64,000 nucleotides of DNA. It comes from Narthecium ossifragum (lineage: Eukaryota; Streptophyta; Magnoliopsida; Dioscoreales; Nartheciaceae). Position numbers and translations under genes: made by a program. Below the pieces are notes generated by a model. That model did no database searches. It was given only the letters and a program-made list of their open reading frames with translations, and was not told where the DNA came from. This document shows, piece after piece, positions 54,424-64,000 of this stretch (positions within the stretch are counted from its first letter, which is position 1; every line of letters begins with the position of its first letter). The stretch is from the NCBI GenBank assembly GCA_963920575.1, contig OY986973.1:8459607-8523606 (forward strand). Direction: 5' to 3'.

Positions 54424-56935
54424 TGTAAGGACCCGTACCTCCAACCCGGTCTGACCGCTTGGGTCGAGGGTCTGGTTCTGTTGGTTTTGGGCTTGGTTGG
54501 CCTTGCTTCGCGATCTCCGTTGATCATTGCGGCTCCGGAGGTAATCTGGTAAATTACCCTTGGCGGAGCTGGTTTCACACACGCGTAGTGCATACACGGC
54601 CATGTGATGATGTATGTATTTGAATAGATCTTTAGGTGTGTCTCAGATCGAAGGATCTGAGTTCGATCGAGAAGATCAAGGTTTGATTGGTCAGGATCTA
54701 GTCTGACCAATCGGACGGCCAAGATATGTTATTAACCCTTCATATAAATAAGTTAATAAACCCGTTTAAAACCCTTAAGGGCACTGTAGCCTCTAAACAC
54801 TCGCGTGGAGAGAGAAAGGATAAGAGAGAACGGCGGCCCGATCTCGCGGAGAGAGAGAGGAGGAGAGGAGTCCGGCGTCGATGTCCAGTGGTCGGACGAG
54901 AGGAAGCGAGCGCGCATTCCGTCCGATGACGGCGACCGCGGCAGGGAGAACGACAACAACGGCAACGGTGGTCGACGGCTGAGGAGAGGAACCAGTGGAG
55001 GTGATCAACCGCGACCAGAGGAGTCTGAGGCGTGCGCCGGCGCAGCTTGCGGCCGGAGAAGAAGAAGAAGAAGATGGAGAAGCGATCCAGAGGTAGGGCT
55101 TCTTCCCTAAACTTGGTTTAGACTCTACTAGCTTAGAGTAGGATCGGTTTGATGTTTGCAAAGTTAGGATCATGGCTTCCTTGCTTGATTTCATGGTCTT
55201 CGATGTGTGCTTCTACTCTCTTCTTTGTTGTTCTTGCATAGAGTTGTGGGCGTGATGGATTTTTGGAGCTTTGGTTTTGTTTCCTCCTTTTTCCCCTGTT
55301 TCTCCGGCGTCTCCTTCACCTTTTTCTTCTTTCCGGTGGCTCTTTCCCCTGTTTCCCTGATTGTCTTCCTTGCCATGCTATGCCCTGCCATGGATTTCTG
55401 CTTGGGTTGTTTGTGATCGACTGAATTGCCTGAGATGTGGGATTCCCTCTTTCCTTCCCCTGTCCTTTGGCCGGTTGGATGTCGGGGTTTCCCCAGCTTC
55501 CCTCCCTCCGGACTTGATCGATTTTTCCTCTGTTTCTCCTTGCTACCGGTGGTTGCTTGGCTTCGATTATCCTCTTCCCGGTGAAGTCCCTCGAGGACTG
55601 GCTCCAAGCTACTATCAAGTTCAATTTCCTTCTTACTAGGCTTGCCTTCTGGTTGTCCCGATTCAACCGGGGTGCTAAGTTCTATAGGTGTTCGATGAAA
55701 TGCCGCAGAGGGGTGTTGAATCGCTGCTATGATGGACCTTCCTCTTCCTTCGTTGATGCAATGCCATGCTCGCTTTCTTATCTTGTCTGTCATGCTTACC
55801 TTCTGGCAGCTATGTCGTACTTATGCTTATGCCATGCTCAAAAATGATTTTGTCATGCTTGCTTGCTAGACACTGTAATAGTATCGCTATACCTCACCCA
55901 CATGTTTGCTATGCCTCTGCTGCCCTAGCCTCCGCTATGCTTAGCTTCCAGTTGCTATGCTCGATTTTCATGCTTACTGCCATGTCCTTTCTCTGTCTCC
56001 TTTCTGCTCGCTCGCTGATGCCGTTAAGTCATGCTTACTACGAAGAGTAATAGGATGAGTAGTCCCCTATGCTATTCTCTGCTTCTTCAGAACATCTGTC
56101 ATGCTTCGTTCCTAATGTTGGTTTTCCTGTATTATTTAGATATTCCTTTATTTCATCAGGATTGTTGGATCTTAAATTGAGTCTGCTTGATCTATAATGA
56201 ATACATTTTTCGTTGAGTTATTTTTGATTGAACATATATTGTCTCAAGCTGTGCACATTATTGACTTTATGCAAGTGTGTGGCTTAGATGTAGCTCTACG
56301 ATTTAGTTCCATGCTAATTGATAATTGATCCTGTGCTAGATGCTAAATGCTAATCTTCAGTGCGCTATGTTATGCTCTCAATCAATTCCGGTGATCTAAT
56401 ACTAGCCTCGCAAATTCTCATATTTCCCATGCTGGATATATACCTCATGTCTGCCTTGCAGAAATTCATCCTTTTACTGATCGGTGGATTAACCAAGAGG
56501 TGACAACCCTTGGAAATGTTTATATTAAATGGGCCGAGGTTGTGCCAGGTGTTTAATCTGTTTCTTAATGCTATGGTAGTTGATTAGCTGGGGGTGTGCC
56601 TCATTGTACAATTCTGGTTAACGGCAGGGCATGCTGTTGTAATGCCGAAATTTGGATTGAAGTGTATAGACTGCTGGTGGCAATCATGTGTTGGATAGTA
56701 TCCTGTAGACGGATGAGTAATTATAATTTCTTGTTGTACTATATTCTTAGCTTGTTGTATGTTAATAGCTTAGCTCTCCTTTATGTCTTATATAATAAAT
56801 TGGACATACTTGATGAGATGTCATGTAGAGACACCTAGACCTAGTTGTTTAAATAAACTCATGCATGATGCTTGCATTAGAGGAAATTCAGGCTAGGTGG
56901 TAGGCGATGCTTGCATTAGAGGCATTCAGGAGGAG
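54424..56935 (+). mobile_element. Right-truncated LTR, TGTRAGG family
   Basis: It starts TGTAAGGACCCGTACC and has ATATAAATA at 54743. A CT/AG-rich leader and a long T-rich stretch follow, with repeated words such as GCCATG, CATGCT and TATGCT at 55700-56060. It shares TAGAGACA...CTTGCATTAGAGG family blocks around 56640-56930. The family's right end is missing: at about 56935 LINE ORF1 sequence resumes. It has no ATCGACC array. ORFs in the leader are not supported. Confidence 0.65.
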
Positions 56936-57475
56936 GGAAAACATCCATCCATTTATCGACCATGGCCACATTGTGAGAACATGATGAAAGTCTAATTCAT
57001 TCTCAAATCTCACAACAAAAACTCCTCTAGCTAGATCTAAAACCTTGAATCCATCCGTGGTATTCCAAATTGCTGAGAGCTTACTCTTCAGCACTCTTAG
57101 CTAGGGAAAGCCTCAGGCCCAAAAATCTACCACAGACTGAGTATCGCCATTTCTGGCTGCATCGCTCCATCAGTTCGTCGTCAAGAACCATCACATCAGA
57201 GTACAGCAGTCCCAACCTTGTGAACTGCTCCTCCGTCACTAATGAATGTCATGGCCACAGACCAGCCGCTGCAGCATAGGGGGCCTTACGCCCCAATCTA
57301 ATTCCTATACACTCGCCATTCGTCCTCTGAGCCATTCCATACCTGCCATCAAGGCCACCAGGGGTGTCCAACCGGGGGCTGGGACGGTGGAGATCCCCCC
57401 TCGGTTCCTTGCTCGCATCACACCTTCGCTCACCGTCGCTCATGCTTCTCTCCCTCATCTCAACATTTCATTTTT
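56936..57475 (-). pseudogene. LINE-3 ORF1 N-terminal part (DUF4283)
   Basis: The minus strand reads LMERCSQKWRYSVCGRFLG, then a frame change, then KVLDLARGVFVVRFENELDF and WPWSINGWMF. These are DUF4283 hallmarks of plant LINE ORF1 proteins. A stop near 57084 separates the halves. It belongs to the LINE whose ORF2 end is at 51201-53288. Confidence 0.75.
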
Positions 57476-57770
57476 TTAGCAAACGACATAATCTGTAGTT
57501 GGAATATCATGGAATTCAAAAAATTGTTGAGCCCTACATAACCAGCTTCTTGGGTCTTCTCCACCATGAAAACGAGGGAAGTCTAATTTTACTGGCTTAG
57601 GCATAGAAGAGCTATAAGAATGAGTATGTCCGAAGCCGCCGCTTCCATTGGAATGAATCCGTGGAGTCGCCGTCGAGTTGTCTGCTACTTCATTCACAGA
57701 TAGACTAGCTATTTGATCAACTCGAGCATTGAGCTTGTCAAACATCTCTGTAATCTTCGATTTCTTTGGC
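57476..57770 (-). pseudogene. Ty3 chromovirus gag N-terminal fragment
   Basis: The minus strand encodes KPVKLDFPRFHGGEDPRSWL and then CRAQQFFEFHDIP. This is the start of the Retrotrans_gag region of plant chromoviruses (Tekay/Reina-like). Only about 90 residues remain before the neighbouring LINE end. It could be debris of the TGTGAGG family, but no linkage is visible. Confidence 0.7.
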
Positions 57771-57806
57771 CAGTTGATAGAGACTCAATAGTCTTCTCAA
57801 TCCACT

Positions 57807-59402
57807 TGATGAGAATGCATAATATTATATTTTTATCCCTTAATACTTAGTCTCCTATGCTTATTTAGTTCCTAAATACACTCATTATTCTTATATTTTG
57901 ATTTAGGATGCAATTGAAGTCCTTAAGTCGAAAACAAGCTGAAAAGAGTGCATGGATCAACTTTAAAGATTAATCTGTACCTGCTCATGAAGAACCAGAT
58001 GATGTGCCATATATGGTTGGAAAGCTCTTGAAGTCTAGATTCTGGAGAATTTTACGGTTCGTGATTCCGAGTTTCCTAGAGGAAGTTACGGCAATTTCAG
58101 TACCGATGGCGCAGTCTGGATGGCAGAGCAATGAATAAGCTGAATAGTCCGAGCGATCCGACACCCAGGGTCCGATCGATCGGACCATGCAGAAACGTGA
58201 CAGAACATGTATTTTTTGGCTGAACATGGTCCGATCGATCGAACCATCCCTCCTATTGAGCCAGATCGATCCGACTCCTAGAGTTGGATCGATCGGACTC
58301 AAAAATAGCTAGAGAAGGTGGATTTTTACGCATCCGATCGATCCAGCGCCTATAGTTCGATCGATCGGATTCGGGCGTAAATAGAAGTTGAAGAGTTTAA
58401 TGAGACTGATCGATCCAGCACCCCGAGAAGGATCGATCGGACGTTCCCAGTGAATTAAATCAACGGTTTAGATCAAATCCGTTGATGGAGAGACTTTGAG
58501 GCTATAAATAGGACTCTTTCTAGGGTTTGAGGGGGGATTCTTGGACACTTTTGGCTACTCTTTCTCCTCCTTTATATTTTTTCTAGGTTTTCTTTTGCTT
58601 TATGAAATCTTTTGGAGGATTGATCTCGATGGCCCTGCGTGGCTAAATCTTGATCCTTGGTCGAGGAGACTGAAACCTCGGAATCAATGAAACTGTGAGA
58701 TCAAATCTATTTTTATTGTTCAGTTTATACATGAGTATTGGATGTTCTTCTGAGATTAAATCTTCATGATTATCTTGTCTAATTGCTAGGAGGCCTACTA
58801 GTTTATTATTCATGGTGATCTACTGCTAGGTTTAATATCAAATCCGGAATTGTTTGATCCCTCTAATTTGCGAAGCAACTAGGATCTAATAATTTACTGC
58901 TGATCAGATCTTGTTAGATCTTAGGAAGAATATTCAACTAGATTAAATGCAACCGCTTGTGCTTGTGTTGTTTAGCTTCATCGATCTCCCTATTCTTAAC
59001 GCTGCTACTAGATTAAATCTACAGCGCTTGTCTTAGGTTGTTTAGTAGTTAGGGTTAATTGGATCGCTTGTTTCTAATTAACTAAGATTGAGGAGAGATT
59101 CGAATTGAATTCGGACGGTGAATATTCATTGTATGAATTGATTGATACTTGCATCTATGATCAGTTGTTGGATTCCGATGGTGGATGTTGACTCAGACCA
59201 ATGTTTGTTCTCTTGATTCAACTTGTTTCTTCGCTTTAGATTATTTCTTTACTATTTTTCTCACGTTTAAAACCCCCCTATCTTTGTTCACTTAGCACAA
59301 AACTAAGCTAAACACTCTTCGTGGGATCGACTCGTACTCGCACTATTACATTTATTTTAACGAGTATTGGATTTATTTTTGAGTGCCTGCGACAGCACAT
59401 CA
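57807..59402 (+). mobile_element. 5' LTR of Ty3 (Athila/Tat-like) element
   Basis: The LTR reads TGATGAGAATGC to GACAGCACATCA, 1,596 bp, directly followed by AATTT and the tRNA-Asp primer site. TATAAATAG is at about 58503. An array of GATCGATCGGAC cassettes occupies 58135-58445. An inverted partial copy lies at 63479-64000, so the family has at least two copies here. Confidence 0.85.
58135..58445. repeat. TCCGATCGATCGGA palindrome array
   Basis: It includes the perfect 18-base palindrome GGTCCGATCGATCGGACC at 58168-58185 and four further pairs (GATCGATCC...GGATCGATCGGA). They sit in U3 upstream of the TATA box. The word differs from the TCGACC arrays, while the pairing and spacing are alike. 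Confidence 0.85.
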
Positions 59403-59407
59403 AATTT

Positions 59408-59424
59408 TGGCGCCGTTGCCGGGG
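59408..59424 (+). other. Primer-binding site (tRNA-Asp)
   Basis: TGGCGCCGTTGCCGGGG lies 5 bases after the LTR end. It is complementary to the 3' end of plant tRNA-Asp, as in Athila/Tat-type elements. Confidence 0.88.
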
Positions 59425-59541
59425 AGTGATTTTAGTTACTTTTTGTGTTTATTGTGATCTTTTCTTTCATAAAAAAAAAAGAGTTATACGAATTTTCTTG
59501 ATTTCTTTTTCTCGTTTTAACCGGAATCTTCTTGATTGTTT

Positions 59542-60783
59542 ATGAGTATACCTCGATCTTTTAATCAATGTGATTTGCAGTACGATCCAGAAATAGAAAG
59601 AACTCTGTGCAGGTTAAGGAGAGAAGCTCGGATAAATCCTGAGGAGGACGATTTGGCTCTTGATCACGTATTTATCAGTGATTCGGAATTATAAGAGGAA
59701 GAAGTCATGGCCGGAAATCGGACTTTGAAAGAACTTGCAGCCCCAGATTTGAATCAACAACCCTTATGCATTACATTCCCTACTTTGGATGTTGCTACTA
59801 CTTTTGAATTGAAATCTGGACTAATACATCTCTTACCCACTTTTCATAGACTTTCAGGTGAGGATCTTCACAAGCATTTAAAGGAGCTTCATGTTGTGTG
59901 CACAAGTATGAAACCCATGGGGGTGACTGAAGATCAAATCAAATTGAGAGCATTTCCTTTTTCTTTGAAGGATTCGGCTAAAGATTGGCTTTATTATTTA
60001 CCATCTGGGAGTATTACTACATGGAATGAGATGAAGAGGTTGTTTTTAGAGAAGTATTTTCCAGCCTCAAGAGCAGCCAACATTAGGAAAGAGATATGTT
60101 GTGTAAGGCAATATAATGGAGAGTCTCTACACGAGTATTGGGAACGTTTTAAGAAATTATGTGCAAGCTGTCCCCATCATCAAATTAGTGAGCAATTACT
60201 TATCCAATATTTTTATGAGGGCTTACTAACCAATGACAGGAGTATGATTGATGCCGCTAGTGGAGGAGCTTTGGTGGATAAAACTCCTGAAGCCGCGAGG
60301 AACTTGATTGCAAATATGGCGACTAATTCTCAACAATTTAATACTAGACTTGATTCTTATTCAAAACATGTTAATGAGGTAAATGTTTCATCTCTTGAAC
60401 AACAGATTGCGAGTCTAACTTCTCTTGTTCGTCAAATGGCTGTAGGTAATATGCAGACAGCGAAGGTTTGTGAAATTTGTTCGGTGGTGGGACATCCAGC
60501 CGATATGTGCCCAACTCTTCAAGAGGAGCCCATTGAACAAGTAAATGCAGCTGGGAGTTTCCCAGGACCACCGCAAAGGAAGTATGATCCCTATTCAAAT
60601 ACGTATAATCCGGGATGGAGGGATCACCCCAATCTCAACTATGGGAATCCACAAGTGAATCAGCCTACAACTCAATTTCGCCCAACTGGACAGCAATATC
60701 AACAATATAGACCGCCATACCCCCCCGAGACCACAATCAAACCCAACTCCGAATTCTGGTATGTCTTTAGAAGATATTATTAA
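59542..60783 (+). pseudogene. Ty3 gag with premature stop and frame shift
   Basis: The start ATG at 59542 opens a frame with YDPEIERTLCRLRREAR, a common gag opening. An in-frame TAA at 59692-59694 ends it after 50 codons. The same frame resumes at ATG 59707 for 358 residues: Retrotrans_gag core 80-180 (AKDWLYYLPSGSITTW, LFLEKYFP, ESLHEYWERFKKLC), coiled stretch about 228-245, and CCHC knuckle C255-C258-H263-C268. At 60720-60726 a run of seven C lies where the frame departs from the one used by the protease/RT ORF. The two ORFs overlap by 23 bases. Confidence 0.85.
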
Positions 60784-63028
60784 TTCCCTTGCTACTAATG
60801 CTTTGCAATTGCAACAGGATACAAAACAACTTCAACAGGATACAAAACAATTTCAACAAGAGGCAAAGGCCAGTATCCAAGGATTGGAACATCAAATGGG
60901 CCAAATGGCGACTGCAATTAGCAAGTTAGAGGCGCAAAGTTCGGGAAAATTACCTTCTCAAACGGTAATAAATCAAAGAGAGAATGCAAGTGCAATCATT
61001 TTGAGAAGTGGTAAAGAAGTTGAGACTCCAGTAAAGGAAGTTCCTACATCGTCTGCGCAAGGAAAAGAGCAAAATATTGTCACGGACAAAATCTTTCCTG
61101 ATGACGACGACGTACCTAAACGTAAGTTTCCACCTCTTTCTGATTATAAACCTGTACCTCCTTTTCCTCAGGCTTTGACAGAATCAAGAAAATATGAGAA
61201 GAATTCAGATCTATATGAGACTTTTCGCCGATGCGAGGTAAATATTCCACTCTTAGATGCTCTTAAACAAGTACCTCGTTATGCTAAATTCTTGAAAGAA
61301 TTATGCACAATTAAGAGAAAACAGAAACTTAAAGGATGTGAGAAGGTGAAAGTAGGGGAAAATGTTTTTGCAATTCTGCAAAGAAAAATTCCTACAAAGT
61401 GTAGGGATCCATGTATGTTTACTATCCCATGTACAATTGGTAACACCAAATTTGAGAAAGCCATGTTAGATTTGGGAGCTTCAATCAATGTCATGCCATA
61501 TTCTATATATTCTTCTTTAAAACTTGGGCCTTTGAATGAAACTGGTGTTGTGATTCAATTGGCTGACAGATCTAACGCCTATCCTAAAGGTGTAGTTGAA
61601 GATATTCTTGTGCAAGTCAATGATTTAGTTTTCCCTGCTGATTTTTATGTGCTTGATATGGAGAATGGTGATCATAGTACTCCTATTTTGTTGGGAAGAC
61701 CTTTCTTGAAGACATCCAAGACTAAGATAGATGTCCATAGTGGCATACTTACCATGGAATTTGATGGTGAAACTGTTAAGTTTAATATATACGATGCCAT
61801 GAAATATCCTGCTGATGATTGTTCAGTGTATTCAATTGATGTGATTGATTATTTATCACAGGAAGTTTTTGAACTTAGTGATAAAGATGAATTGAAAGTG
61901 GCTATTAGTAAATCTCTGGAGGAAGAAAATGAGGAGCTATCTTTGAGTACTAATTTGCAGGAAACTGTTGCAACACTGAATGATTTTTCGATAATTCAGC
62001 AATCAGGTAACGATTCTTCTAGTTCATTACTTGTATCTAATGATAAATCATTACCTTCTGAATTGCAAGCACCTATTTCAGATCTGAAACCTCTTCCTAA
62101 TCATCTTAAATATGCTTTTCTTGGAGATGAAGGAGTATTACCAGTGATTATCTCCAATAACCTTAGTGCACCACAGGAAGAAAAACTTGTGCAGGTTCTT
62201 AAGAAGTATAGGACAACTATTGGTTGGACAATTGCAGACATCAAGGGAATCAGCCCGAGTACATGTATGCATCGTATCTTGCTTGATGAGGGAGTGAAAC
62301 CTTCCCGGCAACCACAAAGAAGGTTAAATCCGCCCATGATGGATGTTGTAAAGAAGGAGATCCTCAAACTTCTTGAAGTTGGAGTGATCTATCCTATTTC
62401 GGATAGCACTTGGGTTAGTCCAGTTCAAGTGGTTCCTAAAAAGACAGGAATAACCGTGGTGAGAAATCACAAAGATGAGTTAGTTCCTACCCGTGTGCAA
62501 AATGGGTGGAGGGTTTGTATTGATTATAGAAAATTGAATGCTATAACCCGCAAGGACCACTTCCCTTTACCTTTTATTGATCAGATGCTTGAAAGATTAG
62601 CTGGTCATTTTTATTATTGTTTTCTTGATGGTTATTCAGGGTATTTTCAGATTGCAATTGCCCCTGAAGATCAGGAAAAGACGACATTCACATGCCCATT
62701 TGGAACTTTTGCATATCGTCGCATGCCTTTTGGTCTTTGCAACGCCCCAGCTACTTTCCAAAGGTGTATGGTTAGTATATTCTCAGATTATATTGAACAT
62801 ATCATTGAGGTTTTTATGGATGATTTCACAGTTTATGGAAACTCTTTTGATAATTATTTACATAACCTTACACTCGTTCTCCAAAGATGCATAGAAACTA
62901 GCCTTGTGTTAAATTCTGAGAAATGTCATTTCATGGTTGAACAAGGTATAGTTTTGGGTCATGTTATTTCATCTAAAGGAATTGAGGTTGATAAAGCTAA
63001 AGTTGATGTCATTCAATCTTTACTCTCA
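60761..63028 (+). pseudogene. Ty3 protease and reverse transcriptase, C-terminally truncated
   Basis: The open frame encodes a Gln-rich coiled N-terminus (residues 10-60, with tandem TKQLQQD) and a retropepsin-like protease around 218-320 (active-site LDLGAS, Asp237; ILLGRPFL flap end). Reverse transcriptase runs from about 535 (GVIYPISDSTWVSPVQ, RVCIDYRKLN, FLDGYSGYFQI, FGLCNAPATFQRCM). The catalytic box is FMDD at 685-688. Homology stops near residue 754, nucleotide 63028. RNase H, integrase and the 3' LTR are missing. The frame continues 34 codons into unrelated sequence, to 63130. Confidence 0.88.
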
Positions 63029-63177
63029 ATCAATAAGTACAAAACTGATGCCTTGTCACCGCTGACCACCTCCCTGTGGTGTACTGGTCTCGGGCCTACC
63101 TCCTGCACAACAAAAACCCAAGGAAAATGAGCTCGAAAGCCCACTAGGAGTCACCTAACGACAATGTAGGACACTGG
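63029..63177. other. Short unassigned stretch
   Basis: Unrelated to polymerase. It looks like the left flank of the tandem repeat that follows. Confidence 0.4.
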
Positions 63178-63478
63178 TGTACACCCACCTATCCTAATAT
63201 ACTGCCCAAGTATGGTTTGGCTAGTATGCGTAAGTCTTACATGCACAGATGCTGTGTCCGACCGTGAACGCTCGCCCATAGCCCTCTGGACTCTATACCC
63301 GACCCAAGTATACTAGTATATGTACAACAACCTACACACCCACATATCCTAGTTTATAGATCCTAGTATGGTCTGGCTAGTCTGGGTAAGTCTTACATGC
63401 ACAGACGTCACGTCCGACCGTCAACGCTCGCCCATACCCCTATAGACTCTATAACGGCCTCAGTATACTAGTATATGT
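63178..63478. repeat. Two-copy tandem repeat, ~155-bp period
   Basis: Copies at about 63178-63322 and 63333-63478 share TAAGTCTTACATGCACAGA, GTCCGACCGT, AACGCTCGCCCATA, GACTCTATA and the end AGTATACTAGTATATGT. They are roughly 80-85% alike by eye. Each copy contains the near-palindrome TATACTAGTATA. Confidence 0.85.
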
Positions 63479-64000
63479 CTAATCTAAAGCGAAGAAACGA
63501 GTTGAATCAAGAGAACAAATCTTGGTCTAAGTCAACCTCCATCATCGGAATCTTTATAACTGATCGTTGATGCAAGTATACATCAATTCATACCATGAAT
63601 ATTCACCGTTCGAATTAAATTCAAATCTCTCCTCGATTATAGTTAATTAGAAACAAGCGATCTAATCAACCATAACTACTAAACAATCTAAGACATGCGT
63701 TGTAAATTTAATCTAGTAGCAGCCATAAGAATAGGGAGATCGATGAAGCTAAACAACACAAGCATAAGCGGTTGCATTTAATTTAATCGAACGTTCTTCC
63801 TAAGATCTAACAATCTCTGAAACGCAGTAGATCATTAAACGCTAGTTGCTTCGCAGATTAGAGGGATCAAACAATTACGGATTTGATATCCAACCTAGCA
63901 GTAGATTGCGATGAATAAAAAACTAGTAGGCCTCCTAGCAATTAGACAAGACAATCATGAATCTAATCACAGAATAACATTCAATACTCAAGTATAAACT
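63479..64000 (-). mobile_element. Inverted partial copy of the Ty3 LTR at window end
   Basis: The sequence is the reverse complement of about 58728-59240 within the 5' LTR, roughly 85% identical. Shared words include TAGGAGGCCTACTAGT (rc), CTAATTGCTAGGAGG (rc), GGGAGATCGATGAAGCTAAA and CAAGCGATC. About 160 bp of the LTR's inner end are missing at 63479, where the tandem repeat abuts. It runs off the window, so the partner element is only partly visible. Confidence 0.85.

Noticed and set aside
54726..55110. Charged ORFs in the 54424-56935 LTR leader
   Set aside because: They fall just after the LTR TATA box in a purine-rich leader. Arg/Glu-rich low complexity, no counterpart in related LTRs.

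Overview
The window is plant nuclear DNA. It holds an intronless plastid-type lipase gene with plant promoter spacing, LTR retrotransposons with tRNA-Asp and initiator-tRNA-Met primer sites, plant L1-type LINEs with RNase H, a CACTA transposon end, and MITE and foldback elements. The species cannot be named from this. The lipase coding sequence is GC-rich, which would fit a monocot or magnoliid, but that is weak evidence.

Most of the window is transposon on transposon. Its backbone is a tandem duplication of about 15 kb: unit A (about 6271-21215) and unit B (about 23260-47125), separated by the right-hand 2 kb of a CACTA element (21216-23259). Each unit carries, in order: part of a solo LTR, a GC-rich stretch with a poly-G run, a deleted Ty3-type element, a class I phospholipase A1 gene on the minus strand (9226-10746 and 27480-29000), a foldback element upstream of it, a minus-strand LINE interrupted by a solo LTR, and the start of a Copia element. 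Unit B is longer because it later gained a 6-kb LINE (31482-37488), a 1,862-bp solo LTR (39590-41451) and a 528-bp solo LTR (26577-27104). For each of these, unit A still shows the empty site.

The two lipase genes with their proximal flanks differ at one synonymous base over about 2 kb, while sampled sequence elsewhere in the repeat differs by about 2-7%. A second, 0.6-kb tract of near-identity lies in a dead LINE. This mosaic points to gene conversion between the copies, or to an assembly artefact that should be excluded.

Left of the duplication (1-5037) are LTRs of one large Ty3-like family whose LTRs begin TGTGAGG or TGTAAGG. Right of it are a complete-ended but pol-less Copia element (46956-50619, TSD GTCTC), another LINE broken by two LTRs (51201-57475), and a Ty3 element (57807-63028) with LTR, primer site, gag, protease and truncated reverse transcriptase. 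It is followed by a short tandem repeat and an inverted copy of the same LTR.

A recurring oddity is that LTRs of several unrelated families carry arrays of short inverted-repeat cassettes with TCGA or GATC cores. The same core motif (GGTCGAT...ATCGACC) occurs in both Ty3-like and Copia LTRs.
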